Of a stretch of DNA of 64,000 nucleotides, positions 61,015 to 64,000 are shown one piece after another. The stretch is from Lacibacter sp. H375 (GTDB taxonomy: Bacteria > Bacteroidota > Bacteroidia > Chitinophagales > Chitinophagaceae): contig NZ_JBBKTT010000001.1 in the NCBI RefSeq assembly GCF_037892425.1, positions 558,001-622,000 of the forward strand, in the 5' to 3' direction. The notes below the pieces were generated by a model. It saw only the letters and a list, made by a program, of their open reading frames with translations. It made no database searches and was not told the DNA's origin. The translations under genes were made by a program, and so were the position numbers. Within the stretch, counting starts at the first letter, position 1; each line of letters opens with the position of its first letter.

Positions 61015-62379
61015 ATGCAACAAGAGACTATCAGGAGCCTGACGAAGAAGTATAACCGTCCGGTTCCCCGCTATACGAGTTACCCTACCGTTCCTGTTTG
61101 GAAAGAAGGCATTGATGTGGATGAATGGAAAGACCTCCTGGCCCAGCAATTTGAACTGCACAATACCCGGAAGGGCATCAGCTTGTATATTCATTTGCCG
61201 TTTTGTGAATCATTATGTACGTATTGCGGCTGTAATAAAAAGATCACGACGAATCACAGTCTGGAAGAGGAATACCTAGCCATGATCGAACAGGAATTTA
61301 AATTATACCTTGAACTCTTCCATCAAAAACCCATCATTCGTGAACTGCATTTGGGCGGTGGTACACCTACCTTCTTTTCACCCGCAAATCTTGAGCGGCT
61401 GATTCGCTTTATTACTGATCGCTCCATTGTTCATCCCGATCATGAATTCAGCATTGAAGGTCATCCCAACAATACAACATTCGCACACCTTGAAACTTTG
61501 TACAATCTTGGTTTCCGTCGCATCAGTTATGGTGTGCAGGATAACGATCTGGAAGTACAACGCATTATCAACCGCATTCAGCCTTTGGAAAATGTGCAGC
61601 GGGCAACAACCGATGCACGAAAGCTGGGCTTTGCTTCAGTGAATTACGATCTCATTTATGGTTTGCCCAAACAAACATTGAAAAGCATTACCAAAACAAT
61701 TGAAGAAGTGATTACTCTTCGTCCCGACCGTATTGCGTTTTACAGTTATGCGCATGTGCCATGGACCAGCAGAGGCCAGCGTTTGTTTGATGAAAACGAT
61801 TTGCCTTCACCGGAAGATAAACTGCAACTATATCTGAAAGGAAAAGAAATGCTCACTGCTGCGGGCTATGTTGACATTGGCATGGATCATTTTGCATTAA
61901 CTACAGATGATCTTTACACCGCCTGGAAAACGGCGAAGCTTCACCGCAATTTTATGGGTTATACCACGCAACACACTTCGATGTTGTTGGGATTAGGTGT
62001 ATCAAGCATCAGTGATATTGGTGGTGGTTTTGCACAAAATAGAAAAACGATCCATGAATATTACGAAGCAATTCAGCAAAAGGAATTGCCTGTGTTCAAA
62101 GGCTATTTTCTCACAGATGAAGACAAGGCTTTCCGCAATTATATTCTCAGCATCTGTTGCAGAGATTATGCAGTGTTCAGGAGAGAAGACAGACGACTGA
62201 TCGAAAAATATGTATTACCGCAATTGCAGCAACCGCTTGATGATGGATTGATCAATATGAATGATGATGGATTGGTTGTTACAGAAACAGGCCGACAGTT
62301 CATCCGCAATATCTGCAGTGCATTTGATCTGTACCTGCAAAGGGAAATTATTACACCGATGTTCAGCAAGGCGATATGA
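61015..62379 (+). CDS. hemN: Oxygen-independent coproporphyrinogen III oxidase
   Basis: Radical SAM enzyme that decarboxylates coproporphyrinogen III to protoporphyrinogen IX without oxygen. The 454-residue protein starts with KYNRPVPRYTSYPTVPVW, the HemN signature, followed by the cluster motif at C64, C68 and C71 with C73 (LPFCESLCTYCGC), GGGTPTFF, and HANT-type blocks (SIEGHPNNTTF; GFRRISYGVQDNDLEVQRIINR). The C-terminal HemN domain is complete. The N-terminal extension with PRYTSYP separates it from HemW. It begins a haem group with hemJ and hemH on the other strand. Confidence 0.95.
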   Translation: MQQETIRSLTKKYNRPVPRYTSYPTVPVWKEGIDVDEWKDLLAQQFELHNTRKGISLYIHLPFCESLCTYCGCNKKITTNHSLEEEYLAMIEQEFKLYLELFHQKPIIRELHLGGGTPTFFSPANLERLIRFITDRSIVHPDHEFSIEGHPNNTTFAHLETLYNLGFRRISYGVQDNDLEVQRIINRIQPLENVQRATTDARKLGFASVNYDLIYGLPKQTLKSITKTIEEVITLRPDRIAFYSYAHVPWTSRGQRLFDENDLPSPEDKLQLYLKGKEMLTAAGYVDIGMDHFALTTDDLYTAWKTAKLHRNFMGYTTQHTSMLLGLGVSSISDIGGGFAQNRKTIHEYYEAIQQKELPVFKGYFLTDEDKAFRNYILSICCRDYAVFRREDRRLIEKYVLPQLQQPLDDGLINMNDDGLVVTETGRQFIRNICSAFDLYLQREIITPMFSKAI

Positions 62380-62395
62380 TGATGAGTGACGGGTA

Positions 62396-62420
62396 ACAAA
62401 AAACCCCGTTAGACGGGGTT
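62396..62420 (-). terminator. Terminator of the CxxCH lipoprotein gene
   Basis: AACCCCGT / ACGGGGTT hairpin (62402-62420, three-base loop) followed by TTTTTTG on the minus strand; it may serve hemN as well. Confidence 0.85.
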
Positions 62421-62427
62421 GTATCTC

Positions 62428-62787
62428 TTATTTCACTTCTCCTTCAACCCACTTTTTAAATACGGCAATTTCTTCAGCTGAAAGCTTTGATTTTTTGAAC
62501 GGCATAAACCCTTTTTCACCCGGGTTTAATTCTACACGACGAACGATATCCTGGGCAACTGCTTTTACACTGTCGTAATTATCGAATGGCTTTTTCTTTC
62601 CACCTTCTGCAGGCAAATGACAGGGGGCGCACTTTGCAGCGATCAACGGTTTTACACTGCTTTCGTACATCGCAACATGAGCCGCTTGTTTTTTGCTTGC
62701 CAAGGTAGCAGCAGATTTTCGTGAACAGGAGAAAATGATAAGTGCAAATGATAAGCACAGTGAGGTCAGTAAAATAAATTTCTTCAT
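62428..62787 (-). CDS. Haem-binding (CxxCH) lipoprotein
   Basis: With the ATG at 62787 it has 119 residues. A lipoprotein signal peptide ends at C21 (IIFSC), and a single c-type haem motif CAPCH is at residues 53-57, with a plausible axial Met in GFMPF near 94-96. The size and the P-L-I-A-A-K-C-A-P-C-H-L-P block match the small haem-binding cytochrome c-like domain found in Bacteroidota. It could carry electrons in the periplasm or sense haem. It lies next to hemJ on the same strand (89 bases apart), which suggests a link with haem supply. Confidence 0.87.
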   Translation of the reverse strand: MKKFILLTSLCLSFALIIFSCSRKSAATLASKKQAAHVAMYESSVKPLIAAKCAPCHLPAEGGKKKPFDNYDSVKAVAQDIVRRVELNPGEKGFMPFKKSKLSAEEIAVFKKWVEGEVK

Positions 62788-62876
62788 TGATGGCTGTTTG
62801 GCTAAAACTAATGATTTTCTTTTCACGACAAACAACCAATTATCACTAAATTCCAGGCAGTAAAAAATAACAGGGT

Positions 62877-63419
62877 TTACTTGCGCAGCAGCTTATATAT
62901 CTTGATTGCGCTCATCAACAGGGCAACAAACAACAACAGTCCCAGCACACCCCACAGCGCACTAAGGTTTTGTTTCACCACTACCAGCATTACAACAGCT
63001 ACTAAAAAAATCGTTGCAACTTCATTCCATATACGGAGTTGCTGTGAAGTGTAGTTAAATACTCCTGCTGTTTGCTGCTTGAAAATCTTATGTAAGGAGA
63101 AATGATAGAGATATAAGAAAAGAACAAAGATGAGTTTGATGAGCATCCATCTTCCTGCGGGGTCAAATACAGTTTTAGAATAACCGCTTTCAAACAAAAC
63201 CCATGTACCAAAGATGAGCGTTAGAATTGCTGACGGCCACGTAATGCCATACCACAAACGTTTCATCATAATACCAAACTGTTCCTGTAATACTTTGCGG
63301 CTTGTTTCATCTTTTGTATTTGCTTCCACATTGTAAATAAAAAGCCTGGGCATATAGAATAAACCCGCAAACCAGGTAACGATGAAGATGATATGGATGG
63401 CTTTAATGTATAAATACAT
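62877..63419 (-). CDS. hemJ: HemJ-type protoporphyrinogen oxidase (UPF0093)
   Basis: Membrane enzyme that oxidises protoporphyrinogen IX to protoporphyrin IX in bacteria that lack HemG and HemY. With the ATG at 63419 it has 180 residues and four or five membrane segments. Conserved features: His in IKAIHIIFIVTWFAGLFYMPRLFIYNVEA, GRWMLIKLIFVLFLYLYHF with conserved Arg, Lys and His, and RIWNEVATIFLVAVVMLVV. A TTG at 63434 could add five residues. It is placed between hemN and hemH, as expected for the pathway. Confidence 0.93.
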   Translation of the reverse strand: MYLYIKAIHIIFIVTWFAGLFYMPRLFIYNVEANTKDETSRKVLQEQFGIMMKRLWYGITWPSAILTLIFGTWVLFESGYSKTVFDPAGRWMLIKLIFVLFLYLYHFSLHKIFKQQTAGVFNYTSQQLRIWNEVATIFLVAVVMLVVVKQNLSALWGVLGLLLFVALLMSAIKIYKLLRK

Positions 63420-63420
63420 G

Positions 63421-63457
63421 TTGTGAATGTTCAATGGTGAATGGTGAATAAATCACC
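63421..63457. repeat. Spacer repeat of TGAATGGTGAATGG type (copy 2)
   Basis: TTCAATGGTGAATGGTGAAT-like DNA upstream of hemJ; 63433-63445 is identical to 53538-53550. The remainder of the gap to hemH (around 63520-63552) contains CTCACCACTAACCGTTCACC, the same type in the other orientation. Confidence 0.6.
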
Positions 63458-63552
63458 GCACACTGTTCAAACCCGTTTAATATAAAGATGTAACTATTTA
63501 CTTTAACCTATTTCATTCAAGGCATATTACTCACCACTAACCGTTCACCTCA

Positions 63553-64000
63553 TCACAACACCATCTCCCTCTCTCCCTTCGCCACTCCTTCCACATAGTT
63601 TGCAATCGCTTCCACCCACAACGGATGCACATTCATACAAGGAATCATGGTATAGGTTTCACCGCCTGCTTCTTCAAACGTTTCTTTTCCACGTTCTGCA
63701 ATTTCTTCCAGTGTTTCCAAACAATCACTTACAAATGCCGGGCAAAGGATCAATAATTTTTTGATGCCTTCTTTTGGCATATCACGCAAACGATAATCGG
63801 TGTAAGGTGTTAACCATTGTTCACCTGCTAATCTCGATTGAAACGATAAACTGTATTTATCTTTTGTCAACCCAAGTTTTGCAGCGATCAGTTCTGTTGT
63901 TACAAAACATTGATGCCGGTAACAGGTTGCATGCGCCGTTGAAGCGACATTACAACAATCGCCTGTTTTTAAACAATGACTTTTTGTAGGATCTGATTTT
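63553..64000 (-). CDS. hemH: Ferrochelatase, 5' end outside window
   Basis: Inserts ferrous iron into protoporphyrin IX (or its coproporphyrin counterpart). Only the C-terminal 148 residues are present; the frame is open to the window edge. The segment SFQSRLAGEQWLTPYTDYRLRDMPKEGIKKLLILCPAFVSDCLETLEEIAERGKETFEEAGG is the ferrochelatase C-terminal half with the conserved Glu-rich metal path. An insert rich in cysteine (HCLKTGDCCN and CYRHQC) near the upstream edge could be a cluster ligand set or structural. The gene follows hemJ on the minus strand. Confidence 0.93.
   Translation of the reverse strand, partial: KSDPTKSHCLKTGDCCNVASTAHATCYRHQCFVTTELIAAKLGLTKDKYSLSFQSRLAGEQWLTPYTDYRLRDMPKEGIKKLLILCPAFVSDCLETLEEIAERGKETFEEAGGETYTMIPCMNVHPLWVEAIANYVEGVAKGEREMVL

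Noticed and set aside
1-64000. tRNA or rRNA genes, CRISPR arrays, transposases, phage genes
   Set aside because: Spacers were read on both strands; none contains a tRNA-like cloverleaf, regularly spaced repeats, or integrase/transposase-like frames. The repeats found are short and degenerate.

Overview
The window looks like a stretch of chromosome from a Bacteroidota bacterium, most likely of the Chitinophagaceae or a close relative. Evidence: type IX secretion (T9SS) C-terminal sorting domains, a TonB-dependent receptor with a carboxypeptidase-like N-terminal domain, DUF3098/DUF3108/DUF3078/DUF2911/2TM families, a bacterial GGGP-synthase homologue, promoters of the TTG-N(19-21)-TAnnTTTG type, and start codons that almost all lack a Shine-Dalgarno sequence. 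Base composition is moderate and even, and I see no phage, insertion sequence, tRNA, rRNA or CRISPR array. It reads as core chromosome, not an accessory island. The taxonomy is inferred from gene families only.

Layout. 1-6.7 kb: 5' two thirds of leuS (minus), then ftsX, a DUF3098 gene, uppP, an MFS transporter and an MBL hydrolase (plus). 6.8-13.6 kb: DUF3108, a flippase-like membrane protein, ruvC, the greA-HIT-membrane protein group, DUF2911, a D-2-hydroxyacid dehydrogenase and rsmA. 13.7-16.1 kb: a T9SS cargo protein and a small secreted protein. 16.3-25.5 kb: pdxA, a six-gene ABC-transporter operon with its own winged-helix regulator and two paralogous membrane proteins, then a four-gene TonB-receptor operon. 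25.6-31 kb: a very large T9SS cargo protein, a YcxB-like protein, a PhoD-like phosphatase and a 41-residue lipoprotein. 31.3-42.1 kb: the B12-dependent ribonucleotide reductase, GGGP synthase, an M48 peptidase and partner, an M28 peptidase, and a LytS/LytR-type two-component pair. 42.3-54 kb: dxs, scpA, DUF3078, mscL, PPK2, an EamA transporter, frr, a WecA-like transferase, the N-terminal half of transketolase, a LolC/E-like permease and rbfA. 54-64 kb: an MsbA-like exporter, a glycine-rich RRM protein, ileS with a DksA-like gene, and a haem group (hemN, a CxxCH lipoprotein, hemJ, hemH, the last running off the window).

The points I would look at first: (i) greA and the dksA-like gene, both encoding RNA-polymerase secondary-channel proteins, are the only two genes seen here with a strong AAGGAGG ribosome-binding site; (ii) the dksA-like protein carries about 130 residues of histone-H1-like Lys/Ala/Pro repeats; (iii) a leucine-rich 40-codon reading frame and competing hairpins lie upstream of leuS; (iv) a dispersed spacer-type repeat sits in frame inside leuS; (v) a perfect 13-bp palindrome with an FNR-like core lies upstream of the giant T9SS gene, which also has a terminator-like hairpin in its signal-peptide codons; (vi) an unlisted 41-residue lipoprotein gene has its own terminator. 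None is proof of a new system; each is stated with the test that would settle it.
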